Notes: generated from the letters alone by a model not told the origin. Shown: positions 9,681 to 18,833, counted from the first letter of the stretch. The stretch is 64,000 nt of DNA from CAWAND01 sp963797485 (GCA_963797485.1 CAWCPF010000001.1:248001-312000); one strand, 5' to 3'. Made by a program: numbers and translations.

Positions 9681-9733
9681 GCCTTCGCCGAAGTCAGGTA
9701 TCAGCTGGTGCGACCAGGTCGAAAACCAGGCGC

Positions 9734-11096
9734 TCAAGTTTGCTCCACTTCGAGGGGGGCGGCGCCCAGAGCCAGCCGCCCCGCTTGCCAGGCCTGCAGG
9801 ACTTCACCCACCACAAACAGGCTTCCCGTGACGAGCACCACGCTGTTCTCGGACGCCTCCGCCAGGGCAGTCTGAACGGCCTGGGCCGCTGGAATGATCG
9901 CCTCCGCCTGCCGGTCCAGGGTGCCGGCTAGTGCCACCAGCGACTCCGCCGAGGCGGCACGCGGATGCCGGGCCTGGGTGAAGATGACCCGCGAAGCCTG
10001 CGGGAGCAGTGCCCGCAACATCCCTTCCAGGTCTTTATCCTCCGAGGCTCCAAACACCAGGCTCATGGGACGATCAGGGTAGACGGAAGCCGCCGTTTCC
10101 GCAAGCCGGCGGGCCGAGTCTCTGATTGTGAGCCGCATCCACCACCAGGCTGGGATCATGGCGAAGTATCTGAAAACGTCCTGGCCAATCCACCTCGGAG
10201 AATCCTTCGCGCAAGGCACGATCACTTAACGGGAGCCCGCGATCGCCCGCCAGATCCAGCGCGGCATATGCCACGGCGGCATTGTCCAGTTGATGGCGGC
10301 CGAGCAGCGGCATTCTCAGTCGGACCGGCGAACGGCCGTCGCCGGTCCGATACAACCTGAGGGACTGTCCGCTCACATCCTGGGCTTCGGGCTCCACAAT
10401 CCAATCCACGCCAATCTCGGTCACCGGCGCCCCCACCTCGGCGGCGCGCACCAAAATGACACGTCGCGCCTCTTCCGGCTGGGGGGCAACCACCAAAGGC
10501 ACGCCCGGCTTGAGGATACCGGCTTTTTCACCGGCAATGGCGCCAAGCGTGTTGCCCAGCAAATGGGTATGGTCGAACGAAATGGACGTGATGGCCGTGA
10601 CCAAGGGCTGGACAAGATTGGTGGCGTCCAGCCTGCCCCCCAGACCCACCTCGATCACGGCCGCCTCGACTTGCTGATGGGCAAAATACATGAACCCCAG
10701 CGCCGTGACCAGCTCGAAAGTTGTCAGGCCAGGAACGCCGGCGGCGTGAGCGGCGAGGTCGGAGGTCAGGCCGGCCACGTCGGCAGGGGGAATGGGGCTC
10801 CCGTTGATCCGGATTCTCTCTGTGAAGTCAACCAGGTGGGGAGACGTGTACAGGCCGGTGCGATAGCCCGCATGGGCAAGACACGACGCCATCAGGGCGG
10901 CCACGGATCCCTTGCCCTTAGTCCCGGCAATATGCAGGGTTGGGTACCTGAGATGGGGTTCCGAGAGGCGGGCGAGCAGGTCAGCCATCCGGCCGAGGTC
11001 GAAGGCCTCTGCCGAATACCGGTCGCTTCTTTCTCGACTGTAATCTACGAAGCTGTAAAGGTAGTCGAGGGCTGTTTGATAAGAATTGATCTTCAT
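9734..11096 (-). CDS. folC: folylpolyglutamate synthase / dihydrofolate synthase, with an apparent frameshift
   Basis: Mur-ligase family enzyme adding glutamate to folates (and/or to dihydropteroate). From the ATG at 11096 (MKINSYQTALDYLYSFVDY) it shows the P-loop HIAGTKGKGSVAALMASCL, TSPHLVDFTERIRING, and VEAAVIEVGLGGRLDATN. It also has GEKAGILKPGVPLV, LLGRHQLDNAAVAYAAL and SLVVDAAHN. Just after AHN, at about 10120-10125, one extra base breaks the frame; the sequence resumes with RDSARRLAETAASVYPDRP and the C-terminal domain (LVFGASEDKDLEGMLRAL). The break sits in a conserved region (normally DGAHNPxGARALA), so an indel error is the simplest explanation. It overlaps a possible upstream lon start by TTGA. 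Confidence 0.95.
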
Positions 11097-11110
11097 CGTG
11101 TTAGACCGGA

Positions 11111-11139
11111 ATTCTAACCTCGCCAACGGTGGCCGACAA
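11111..11139 (-). promoter_or_regulatory. folC promoter
   Basis: On the minus strand TTGTCG (11134-11139) and TAGAAT (11111-11116) are spaced 17 bp. The start would be near 11103, only about 7 nt before the folC ATG, so the message is nearly leaderless. It diverges from the phnD promoter. Confidence 0.6.
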
Positions 11140-11153
11140 GAGACATGCTTCAC

Positions 11154-11182
11154 TTGTCTGGGACGGGCAATCGCGTTATCAT
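11154..11182 (+). promoter_or_regulatory. phnD operon promoter
   Basis: TTGTCT (11154-11159), 17 bp, TATCAT (11177-11182). The start would be near 11189, giving a ~108-nt leader before the phnD ATG at 11297. The leader holds a possible 10-codon reading frame (ATG at 11239) and ends in GAGGAGGAG, a strong ribosome binding site. No known riboswitch was recognised. Confidence 0.6.
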
Positions 11183-11296
11183 CGTGTACAAGATTCAACT
11201 TTGTGCCAGGAGGTGCCCTGCTAGAAGATACAAGACCCATGCCGGAGACGCAATTACGTCACCCACTTTGAACAATTCGAGGAGGAGCAACACGCA

Positions 11297-12313
11297 ATGC
11301 GAAACCATCGCCCGTTTTACGCGCTGAGCCTGATTGTGTTGGCTGCGCTGGTGCTAGGCGCCTGCGGACCTGCGGCCACGCCGACCCAGGCACCCGCCCC
11401 GGCTGCCACCGAAGCGCCGACCATGGCGCCTGAGCCCACCGAAACCCCATCCACCTTGGGGACGGCCGACGACCCGATTGTGGTTGCCTTCGAGCCGTCC
11501 GCCACCTCACAAGAGATCACGGCTGGCGGACAGGCACTGCTTGACCTGCTGTCCCAAGAGACCGGGCTAACCTTCAAGGGTGTGATCCCGACCTCTTATG
11601 CGGCGCTGACCGAAGCCATGGGCTCCGGCAATGCTCAGATCGGCTGGATGGCGACCTTCGCCTACATCCTGGCCCATCAGCAGGGCTATGCCGATGTGTC
11701 CTTGATCACCAACCGCTTCGGGTCCGACCATTACGGCTCACAGTTCATCGCCAACGTGTCCTCGGGCTTCACGCCGGCCCCGAACACGCCAGCCACCGAG
11801 GCCGATCTGCCCACCCTGCTGCAGTTCAAGGGCATGACCCCGTGCTTCGCCGATGAACAGTCGACTTCCGGTCACGTGATCCCGGTCATCTTCCTCAAGA
11901 AGGCCGGGCTGACCGATGCCGACATCCCCGATCCGGTCTATGCAGGCGGCCACACTCAGGTTGTGCAGGCTGTCTATGACGGCGGCATCTGCGACTACGG
12001 CGCCACCTTCGTGGATGCGCGCTCCAGCGTCGCCACCGACCACCCCGACGTGAACGACAAGGTGGTGGTGATCTACCAGACCGAGGCGATCATCCCCAAC
12101 GACAACATGTCCTTCGCCCCGGATATGCCGCAGGATCTGCGCGACCAGGTCACGGCTGCCATGCTCAAGATCGCCGATACCGAAGATGGCAAGACGGCGC
12201 TCAACGACCTGTACCAGATCGGCGGGCTTGTTCCGGTTGATGATACGGCCTACGATACCTTCCGCTCCTATCTGGAAGCTTCGGGCATCGATCTCAGCCA
12301 ATACGTGAAGTAG
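11297..12313 (+). CDS. phnD: phosphonate/phosphite-type ABC transporter substrate-binding lipoprotein (PhnD family)
   Basis: 338 residues. The signal peptide ends in lipobox LGAC (Cys ~24), so the protein is tethered outside the membrane. An Ala/Pro/Thr linker (~25-55) precedes a PhnD-type periplasmic-binding fold: VAFEPSATSQEITAGGQALL, LTEAMGSGNAQIGWMATFAY and FADEQSTSGHVIPVIFLKKAG. It continues with YAGGHTQVVQAVYDGGICDYGA and EAIIPNDNMSFAPDMP. The STSG and GHTQVVQAV motifs are characteristic of phosphate/phosphite/phosphonate binders. It is first in a phnD-C-E-E cluster. No C-P lyase or phosphite dehydrogenase is nearby, so the true ligand is open. A strong RBS (GAGGAGGAG) suggests high expression. 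Confidence 0.92.
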   Translation: MRNHRPFYALSLIVLAALVLGACGPAATPTQAPAPAATEAPTMAPEPTETPSTLGTADDPIVVAFEPSATSQEITAGGQALLDLLSQETGLTFKGVIPTSYAALTEAMGSGNAQIGWMATFAYILAHQQGYADVSLITNRFGSDHYGSQFIANVSSGFTPAPNTPATEADLPTLLQFKGMTPCFADEQSTSGHVIPVIFLKKAGLTDADIPDPVYAGGHTQVVQAVYDGGICDYGATFVDARSSVATDHPDVNDKVVVIYQTEAIIPNDNMSFAPDMPQDLRDQVTAAMLKIADTEDGKTALNDLYQIGGLVPVDDTAYDTFRSYLEASGIDLSQYVK

Positions 12314-12329
12314 GCACAGGCCAGTAGAT

Positions 12330-12369
12330 ATCGAGGGGAGAAAAGCGACCCTTTTCTCCCCTCGATTTT
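12330..12369 (+). terminator. perfect 16-bp stem-loop between phnD and phnC
   Basis: Arms 12330-12345 and 12351-12366 are exact complements with a 5-nt loop (CGACC), followed by a short T-rich stretch (TTT at 12367-12369). It can act as a partial terminator or as a 3' stabiliser that keeps the binding-protein message more abundant than the ATPase and permeases, a common design in binding-protein-dependent importers. Confidence 0.8.
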
Positions 12370-12391
12370 CGTCCTAGAGGGAGGTGTCCGC

Positions 12392-13165
12392 TTGCTCCGA
12401 GTTGAACATCTCACCAAGGTCTATCCCAGTGGAACCGTGGCCCTCAAGGATGTGAGTTTTACGGTCGAAGACCGCGAGTTCTTGGTCATCATCGGTCTCT
12501 CGGGCTCGGGCAAGTCCACCCTATTGCGCTGCATCAACCGCCTGATCGAACCCACCGAAGGGCGCATCCTGCTGGATGACGTGGACGTCACAGCGGCCTC
12601 CCCGGCGGAGCTCCGGCGATTACGGCGCCAGATCGGGATGGTGTTTCAACAGTTCAATCTCGTCAAGCGCAGCAGCGTGATGACCAATGTGCTCTCCGGC
12701 AGACTGGGATACGCCAACCCGCTGATGAGCTTGATGGGGATTTGGCCCAGAGCGGATCGCGAGCGCGCCGTCCAAGCGTTGGATCGGGTCGGTATCGCGG
12801 ACAAGGCCCAGGCGCGGGCAGACACGCTCTCAGGCGGACAGCAGCAACGCGTGGGCATCGCCCGCTCCCTCATGCAGGAACCCAAACTGATGCTGGCCGA
12901 CGAACCGGTCGCCTCACTGGATCCTGTGCTTTCTCATTCCATCCTCAAATATCTCGAACTACTCAACAAAGAGGGCATCACGGTCCTGTGCAGTTTGCAT
13001 TTCCTCGACCTGGTCCACCGCTATGCCACTCGCGTGATCGCCCTGAAAGACGGAGTTAAGGTCTTTGAGGGACTCCCCAAGGAGATCGACCGAGCCAAGT
13101 TCAAAGAGATCTACGGGGAAGAAGCCCAGGAAGTTCGCGCCACGGAAGTTGTCGAGGGCGGCTAG
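12392..13165 (+). CDS. phnC: phosphonate/phosphite-type ABC transporter ATPase (PhnC family)
   Basis: 257 residues, family-typical. The start is TTG at 12392, preceded by an AGAGGGAGG ribosome binding site (12376-12384). Motifs: Walker A GLSGSGKSTLLRCINRL, Q-loop MVFQQFNLVKR, the PhnC-type insert GRLGYANPLMSLMG, ABC signature LSGGQQQRVGIARSL, Walker B LMLADEPVASLDP and H-loop CSLHFLDL. It energises import of the PhnD ligand through the two following permeases. The stop is 2 nt before the next start. Confidence 0.93.
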   Translation: MLRVEHLTKVYPSGTVALKDVSFTVEDREFLVIIGLSGSGKSTLLRCINRLIEPTEGRILLDDVDVTAASPAELRRLRRQIGMVFQQFNLVKRSSVMTNVLSGRLGYANPLMSLMGIWPRADRERAVQALDRVGIADKAQARADTLSGGQQQRVGIARSLMQEPKLMLADEPVASLDPVLSHSILKYLELLNKEGITVLCSLHFLDLVHRYATRVIALKDGVKVFEGLPKEIDRAKFKEIYGEEAQEVRATEVVEGG

Positions 13166-13167
13166 GC

Positions 13168-14571
13168 ATGGCGGGGTCGTCAGCCTCCGGTCCATCCCAT
13201 CGGTCAGCCTGGATCGCCGCCCTGCTGTCTGTCGTCCTGCCCGGGGCAGGACAGTTTTATGCCGGCCGTCGCGGCCGCGGCTTCTCGATCTTTCTCAGCA
13301 CGGGCATCATGCTCCTGATTGCTGTCTGGTACCAGGTCCCGGCGTGGTACGCCGCCCCGGCGGTCGCCTGGATATGGGGTGTGTGGGACGCCATCGGCGC
13401 GGTTGAGGGCAAGCTGCGCTCCGTCTTCCTTCCGATGGCAGCCTTGCTGGTCATGGGCTATGGAATTGGCTGGCAGATTACCGAGATCGATTTTCCGGCC
13501 CTGGCCAGGAATATCGACCGAGCCCAATCCATCCTGCGCCCCATGCTGAGGCCGGACTTCATCACTCGCGAAGAGATCACGCAAAGAGGCTGGGCGCCGG
13601 TGGAAGTCCCTTGCGGACCGAATCCCCCGGCCTCCTCCAATACCATCGACGGCATCACGGTGGAGCTATCACCGAACTGCGGCAGTCTTAAGGATACGTT
13701 GAACGTGCACGCAAGCGGGTTGTGGCCGGACACCAATACGCTGGTACAGTGGTCGACCCCAATTGGCGACCGGCTGCCTCTCGGTGAGGGTTTCATCACC
13801 AATCTGAACGTGGCCTCGGACGGGGAAGGGAATTTCGACCTCACGATTCAGATCCCGCCAAGTGCGCTTTCAGCCGCGCCCGACCCCACCCTGCCGCTCG
13901 AACACCGGGTTTATCTCACACAGGCCTTGCCTCAGCCGGGCTTCAAGCTTTCCAAGAATGGCGAATACGTCGCCGTGGGTATCGTCCAAACGCTGTTTCT
14001 GGCTTTGATGTCGACCACCTTCGGCACGCTGGGGGCGATTCCCATAAGCTTCCTGGCCGCCAGGAATTTGATGGCTGGAAATCCGATCACCTTGATCGTT
14101 TACACGCTGGCGCGCACCCTCCTCAATATCATACGATCCATCGAACCCTTGATCATCGCCATCATCTTTGTGGTCATTGTCGGCTTGGGTCCGTTCGCAG
14201 GCGTCATCGCTATAAGTTTGCACACGATCGCCGCCCTGGCCAAACTGTACTCCGAAGTCATCGAGGGCATCGACCCCGGGCCCTTGGAAGCCATTCGGGC
14301 GGTGGGCGGGACCTGGCTGCAGATGGTCCGCTATGGAGTAGTGCCCCAGATTGTGCCGCCTTTCGCCTCCTTCACCCTGTTCCGCTGGGATATCAATGTC
14401 CGCACATCAACCATCATTGGGTTTGTCGGCGGAGGCGGGATTGGTTTCTATCTGTACCAATGGATCATCAAAGGCGATTACCGGGCTGTAAGCGCGTCCT
14501 TCATCGCCATCGCCGTGATCGTCATCGTGCTCGATTTTGTCAGCGCCAGGGTCAGGGCCAGGCTGGTATAG
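13168..14571 (+). CDS. phnE: PhnE-family ABC permease with N-terminal TM2-like hairpin and extracytoplasmic domain
   Basis: 467 residues against a usual ~260-280 for PhnE. The C-terminal ~200 residues are a standard permease (GIVQTLFLALMSTTFGTLGA, SFLAARNLMAG, and the coupling motif EAIRAVGGTWLQMVRYGVVP), ending IGFVGGGGIGFYL. The N-terminus is unusual. First come two or three hydrophobic segments starting AALLSVVLPGAGQFYAGRRG, which resembles a TM2-type GxGxxYxG hairpin. A ~110-residue soluble domain follows (~130-245; VPCGPNPP, ITVELSPNCG, SDGEGNFDLTIQIPP) that looks Ig-like with a Cys pair. The next gene has a related soluble domain, so the two permeases appear to be paralogues. The soluble domain may dock the binding protein. 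Confidence 0.88.
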   Translation: MAGSSASGPSHRSAWIAALLSVVLPGAGQFYAGRRGRGFSIFLSTGIMLLIAVWYQVPAWYAAPAVAWIWGVWDAIGAVEGKLRSVFLPMAALLVMGYGIGWQITEIDFPALARNIDRAQSILRPMLRPDFITREEITQRGWAPVEVPCGPNPPASSNTIDGITVELSPNCGSLKDTLNVHASGLWPDTNTLVQWSTPIGDRLPLGEGFITNLNVASDGEGNFDLTIQIPPSALSAAPDPTLPLEHRVYLTQALPQPGFKLSKNGEYVAVGIVQTLFLALMSTTFGTLGAIPISFLAARNLMAGNPITLIVYTLARTLLNIIRSIEPLIIAIIFVVIVGLGPFAGVIAISLHTIAALAKLYSEVIEGIDPGPLEAIRAVGGTWLQMVRYGVVPQIVPPFASFTLFRWDINVRTSTIIGFVGGGGIGFYLYQWIIKGDYRAVSASFIAIAVIVIVLDFVSARVRARLV

Positions 14572-14572
14572 C

Positions 14573-15719
14573 ATGCAACCCCGCGAATTCAGCACTCGAC
14601 GTTGGTTCGTCACGGCTTTCCTGGTCATCCTGGCCATTGCCGCGTATGTCGTTGGCTACCGGGTCACCGAGATCAACCCTACCAAGCTGCTGACCTCGCT
14701 CCCGAAGAGCCAGAAGATCCTGACGGCCTTGATCCACCCGGACCTGTTCACGCGCGAGACCGTCGACACCACCATCGATGTCGTCTTCCCGGTCCCGTGT
14801 GGATCGATCGAGCCCGCGCAAGCCTCTCAATTCCGGTCCTCGGATCGTGGCCAGCCCCGCTTGCGCCAATCCAGGTGACGTGGTCACCATCCAGGGTATG
14901 GACATGGCGGCCGACAACCAGGTCAAGCTTCAGTGGCTGCTGCCCACCGGGAACACCTTGTTCTCGAAATTGGCAACCACCGATGCCAGCGGGAGTTTCA
15001 CGGCGCAGGTCGAAGTCCGCCCGATCACGGCGATCACCGATGGAACCCCCAGTCATCTGCAGGCCTTGACGGCTGTCCCGTTCGGGAAACTGATCCCAAG
15101 CCAGGCGATGACCGATGTCTTCAACAACATCATGGTGACGATCTTCATGGCGTTGTTGGCCACGACCGCCGGGACCATCGTCGCCGCGCCGATCAGCTTC
15201 CTGGCGGCGCGCAACATCATGGCGCGCAACTGGCTGGGGACGACGGTCTATGGCGTGGTCCGTGCCATCCTGAACATCACTCGCTCTTATGACTCGCTGG
15301 TGCTGGCAACCGTGTTCGCGTTGTGGGTTGGCTTTGGTGCCTTTGCTGGCGTGATGGCCTTGACCGTGATCACGGTGGCGTCACTGGGCAAGCTCTTCTC
15401 CGAAGCGGTTGAGAGCATTGACCCGGGCCCCATCGAGGCCGTGGCGGCTACGGGAGCGACCGCGGTGGAAGTGGTGCGCTATGCGGTCGTGCCTCAGGTC
15501 ATCCCGGATTTCATCAGCTACATTATCTACCATTGGGACATCAACGTCCGCATCAGCACCATTCTGGGATTTGTGGGAGGCGGCGGTATCGGCTTCTATC
15601 TCAGCCAGCGCATCAACGTGCTCGAGTACCGCAAGGCCGCCACGGCCATCTGGGCCATCGTCGTCGTCGTTTGGGCCATGGATTTCCTGAGCGCCGAGAT
15701 CCGCAAGCGCTACACCTAA
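14573..15719 (+). CDS. phnE: second PhnE-family ABC permease with Ig-like extracytoplasmic insert, frameshifted
   Basis: About 381 residues after correction. An N-terminal TM helix (RWFVTAFLVILAIAAYVVGY) is followed by an extracytoplasmic region: VDVVFPVPCGSIEP, ASPACANPGDVVTIQGMDM and TTDASGSFTAQVEVRP. The permease domain then shows FMALLATTAGTIVAAPISFL, EAVAATGATAVEVVRYAVVP and ILGFVGGGGIGFYL. The frame breaks near 14831 in a TT pair; removing one T joins the two halves as SQSGPRIVASPAC. The ATG is 1 nt after the upstream stop. With the preceding permease it should form the heterodimeric channel of the importer. The soluble insert aligns by eye with that of its neighbour, including the Cys positions. 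Confidence 0.88.
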
Positions 15720-15760
15720 CCCACGCATCCGCCGGCCGGTTCGCCCCCTTCACATCCCGG

Positions 15761-15769
15761 TGATATAAT
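15761..15769 (+). promoter_or_regulatory. extended -10 promoter of the HNH nuclease gene
   Basis: TGATATAAT (15761-15769) is a TGn-extended consensus -10 box; no good -35 is seen. The start would fall near 15776, about 15 nt before the ATG at 15791. Confidence 0.6.
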
Positions 15770-15790
15770 CCCGCCCAAGTTTTTAGGCCT

Positions 15791-16303
15791 ATGTTCACCA
15801 TCGAAACAGCAGTGCTCGTTCTGAACGCCAATTTCGAGCCGCTTAATGTGTGCTCGACTCGCCGTGCATTGGGCCTGTTGATCTCGGGCAAAGCGGAAAT
15901 GCTGCTCAACGGCCGGGGCACAATCCAAACCGTCCGCCGTGCCTACCCACGGCCATCGATCATCCGGCTTGAGTACATGATTAAGCGGCCCCGTCCGCGG
16001 GTCAGGCTAAGCAAACGTGAGATCTTCCGCCGAGACCACTACACCTGTCAGTACTGCGGAGCCCAGGGGAGCCACCTGACGCTGGATCACGTTGTTCCCC
16101 GGCACCTAGGTGGCGAGCATACCTGGGACAACCTGGTCACCGCGTGTGCCCAATGCAACTTGAAAAAAGGGGGACGAACGCTTCAGAAAGCGCATATGCA
16201 GCTGCGCCTGACGCCGGCCGAGCCTCACCCCACGGCCAACTACATGTTCGGCGCTCACCTGGCCGACAATCAATCTTGGGCGCCCTACCTGGAGGGCTGG
16301 TAG
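15791..16303 (+). CDS. stand-alone HNH endonuclease family protein
   Basis: 170 residues. The N-terminal half (VLVLNANFEPLNVCSTRRAL, LISGKAEML, SIIRLEYMIKRP) is the conserved lead-in of a widespread single-domain HNH family. The nuclease core is RRDHYTCQYCG, then LTLDHVVPRHLGGEHTWDN and LVTACAQCNLKKGGRTL, giving the Asp-His catalytic pair and two CxxC zinc-binding pairs. Such proteins are common in Chloroflexota, Actinobacteria and Deinococci. They are not tied to a restriction-modification system, and no methylase is adjacent. The 3' end overlaps the convergent minus-strand gene by 19 bp. The biological substrate is unknown. Confidence 0.92.
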   Translation: MFTIETAVLVLNANFEPLNVCSTRRALGLLISGKAEMLLNGRGTIQTVRRAYPRPSIIRLEYMIKRPRPRVRLSKREIFRRDHYTCQYCGAQGSHLTLDHVVPRHLGGEHTWDNLVTACAQCNLKKGGRTLQKAHMQLRLTPAEPHPTANYMFGAHLADNQSWAPYLEGW

Positions 16304-17422
16304 CCCTCGCTCCGCGCCAGCTTCAGGACATCCAACCACGCCATCAACGCACCCCCGACGACCCCCTGACCTCCGGTCACAATCGGAATGGGTGAGTCCA
16401 GAATCGCCTCCGTGAGCGCCCTGAGCTGAGCGTCCTGGATTTCCCCAACTCTGCCCAGATCGCTCGCCAGCCGATCAGCGTCGCTCGGCCATGCGCGGCG
16501 GTGCGCCATCCAAACCCGGGTGTCCCACAGCACGCCTTGAACCGTTTCGGCCAATAAGTCCAGTGTGTGCCTGGGCCCCCATGTGTTCACGGCCTCGCCT
16601 ATAAGGGAGCGCACTGCCCCGGCGGCCAACCTTCCGCTGGCGACCATGCCGCGCTCCTCGACAAACGCCCGGACCCAAATCGAGCGCTCCGCTTCAAGCC
16701 GCCCCCAGACGGTTGATGAAGCTCGGCCAATGATGGCCAGGCTGTCGCCTGCGGCGCTCAAGGCGCCCTCAAGCGCCGCCACCCGCCGGCGCAGATTTTC
16801 ATCCAGCGTGGAGGCCGCCGCCCGGAGCTCGTCGCCTGCGCCTGGATGGCGGGCAACAAAGGCGACGTCCGCGGGTGTATCGAGGTCGGCCCGGTACAAC
16901 GTTTCGGCCGGCATACTCTCGATCTGGTAACCTCCTTCGTGAGACAGCACCCAGCCGGCCATGTTGTCCTTGGGGAGCCTGTCGGCCACGGCCTGGAGCC
17001 CGGAGGTATCATTCAGGACCATCCAATCGGTGGAGTGCAGGTTGTTGACCAAGCCAGACCTCTGCGGAAGCTCGCGGGCCTGATCGAAGAGGCTGGATAG
17101 GACGGAGGCCGACAACAAGGGCGCGCTGGCGGCGCCGAAATAGGCCAGGCGCTTCCAGCCCTTGGACGCCACAAGCCCGGCCAGCCTTGATCCGAAGTGG
17201 AATTCCCCGGCGCACTCCCGGGCCGCTGGCGGCCCCGAACTGTTCGAATGCCGGCATGTCCTCGGATGGTGCCACAACCAGCAGGTCCAAACCGGGGATG
17301 TCCCCCAGGCGGCGGCACAAGTCCAAAGCGGCCGATTTTTGTGCGGCCGCCATCCACCTTTCAGCGGAGCTGGCTCCGGAAGGAGCCAGCATTACCAGCA
17401 CGGGAAACCTCTTCACCGCCAC
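16285..17422 (-). CDS. unrecognised protein, possibly a divergent nucleotidyltransferase-fold protein; frameshifted
   Basis: About 379 residues after removing one G near 17218-17222. The N-terminus (MAVKRFPVLVMLAPSGASSA, ALDLCRRLGDIPGLDLLVVA) is an alternating alpha/beta pattern. After the break come FHFGSRLAGLVASKGWKRLA and YFGAASAPLLSASVLSSLFD, then a segment ending RADLDTPADVAFVARHPGAG. That order, especially FHFG...L, a small-residue YFGxxSxPLL strand and a late D-TP-D, is reminiscent of MobA/CofC-like NTP-transferase folds. However, the glycine-rich nucleotide loop is not convincing. The C-terminal ~170 residues are helical (LDENLRRRVAALEGALSAAG) and end GGQGVVGGALMAWLDVLKLA. Function not assigned. 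Confidence 0.65.
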
Positions 17423-17467
17423 ATCCTTCCCGGCGCTCGCGGTTATCTGAGCGCCGGGGGTTGACCC

Positions 17468-18037
17468 TTAGATGACATCCGTCTCGATCAAACCGAAAGT
17501 TCCGTCCCGCCTTCGGTAAAGCACATTCACGCGCCCACTCTCGCCGTCCAGGTAGACAAAGAAACCCTCGTGCCCCAGAAGATCCATTTGCTCGATGGCC
17601 TCGTCTTCATCCATCGGCGCCAAGGCAAAGCGCTTACGACGGACGATGCGCCCTTCGATTTGGGCTTCGCCGGGTTCGGCTTCGGATTCGGACGGGACGA
17701 CCACCGCCTCAGCCGCGCTGCGCCCATCCCCCCGAGGATCCCAATGGCGACCCTTGTAGCGGTCAATTTGGCGAATGATCTTGTCCATGGCCGCGTCGAC
17801 CGATACTTGCATATCCTTACTGCGCTCTTCGGCTCGAAGCTGAATGCCCTTGCCCCGGATCGTCAATTGCGCCACCTGGCGATCAGCCACGCGGCGCGCC
17901 GTCTTGGCGTAGCTCAAGTCCACGATGGCTTCGTCGAGCACGTCGAGATACTTGGGCAGCTTTGTGACCTTCTCGGTCACGTAGTCCTTGAACTTATCTG
18001 TGGGCTCGAAGTGATGGGCATTGATTTGGATTCTCAT
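17468..18037 (-). CDS. hpf: ribosome hibernation promoting factor, long form
   Basis: 189 residues from the ATG at 18037 (MRIQINAHHFEPTDKFKDYV); an in-frame ATG six codons upstream (18055) is possible. The N-terminal S30AE domain (~1-100) binds the 30S decoding centre. A linker (~105-130) leads to the conserved C-terminal dimerisation domain (VRRKRFALAPMDEDEAIEQM, LLGHEGFFVYLDGESGRVNVLYRRRDG), which pairs 70S particles into 100S dimers. The long form is typical of bacteria that lack a separate RMF. It follows comF immediately on the same strand. Confidence 0.96.
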   Translation of the reverse strand: MRIQINAHHFEPTDKFKDYVTEKVTKLPKYLDVLDEAIVDLSYAKTARRVADRQVAQLTIRGKGIQLRAEERSKDMQVSVDAAMDKIIRQIDRYKGRHWDPRGDGRSAAEAVVVPSESEAEPGEAQIEGRIVRRKRFALAPMDEDEAIEQMDLLGHEGFFVYLDGESGRVNVLYRRRDGTFGLIETDVI

Positions 18038-18056
18038 ACTCCCGATGGCCTCCATG

Positions 18057-18833
18057 TCAGAACGATGCGGTTGTCATCCGGCCAGCGCGCCCGGGCGTCA
18101 AGCCATATACGATCCGCGCCCTGGCCGCCAGCAACGCCTCAGCGCACGCCTCCAGCGTCGCACCGGTGGTAAAGAGATCATCCACGACCAGAATCGATCG
18201 CCCCGCCGTCAGGGTCAACTCGGCGGCAAACGCCCCGGCCACATTCAGCCTTCGCCCGGCGGCATTCAGACCCACCTGGGAACCTGTCTCCCGCGTGCGC
18301 CGCAACACCTGGTCATCAAACGGCACGCCGAGTCTGGCACCGAGCGCCCTCCCTAACAGGCTGGCCTGATTGTACCCTCGCTGCCTGAGCCGCGAGGCAC
18401 TGAGAGGAACGGCCGAGACAAGGTCGGCATGCCAATCCTCCCGCTGGTACAGCTCTGTGAGCCACCCGGCCATGACGTTCGCCAGGCGTGTGTCCCGGCG
18501 ATATTTGAGCCGCAGGATAGCAGAGTCGAGCGGGGGTTGATACCAGGCATAGGCGCGGGCGGATAGGTGGAGTGCGTGTTCCGAGCAGCGCGGGCAGTCC
18601 TTCACAGCTCCCTTCAACGGAGCCCCGCAAGACCTGCACACCGGCAGAGGCAGACGCACCAGCCGAGCCTGGCATGCGCTGCACCAAACGGCTCCCGTGA
18701 CGCCGCAGCCGGCACATTGAGGGGGGAAGAGTACATCGAGGGCGGCCTCGAGCAAGCGCCGAGGCTGGAGCGCATCCAAACGGACCGAAATCAGACCCAC
18801 CCAAGACCCTCCCCTCAGGGTCTCCCGCTGCAA
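18057..18833 (-). CDS. comF: ComF family phosphoribosyltransferase-like protein
   Basis: 258 residues. A zinc-finger N-terminus (PPQCAGCGVTGAVWCSAC, VCRSCGAPLKG, CPRCSEHAL) precedes the type I PRTase fold: AYAWYQPPLDSAILRLKYR, VSAVPLSASRLRQRGYNQAS, and the PRPP-binding loop SILVVDDLFTTGATL. ComF acts in DNA uptake for natural transformation in competent bacteria, probably with the ComFA helicase, although related proteins occur in non-competent species. Here it sits at the end of the Tad pilus cluster. No ComEA/EC or ComFA is in the window, so a competence role is only suggestive. Confidence 0.93.
   Translation of the reverse strand: MQRETLRGGSWVGLISVRLDALQPRRLLEAALDVLFPPQCAGCGVTGAVWCSACQARLVRLPLPVCRSCGAPLKGAVKDCPRCSEHALHLSARAYAWYQPPLDSAILRLKYRRDTRLANVMAGWLTELYQREDWHADLVSAVPLSASRLRQRGYNQASLLGRALGARLGVPFDDQVLRRTRETGSQVGLNAAGRRLNVAGAFAAELTLTAGRSILVVDDLFTTGATLEACAEALLAARARIVYGLTPGRAGRMTTASF

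Noticed and set aside
15791..16303. HNH gene as part of a restriction-modification or defence island.
   Set aside because: No methylase, specificity subunit or other defence gene is adjacent; the family is a common stand-alone chromosomal gene.
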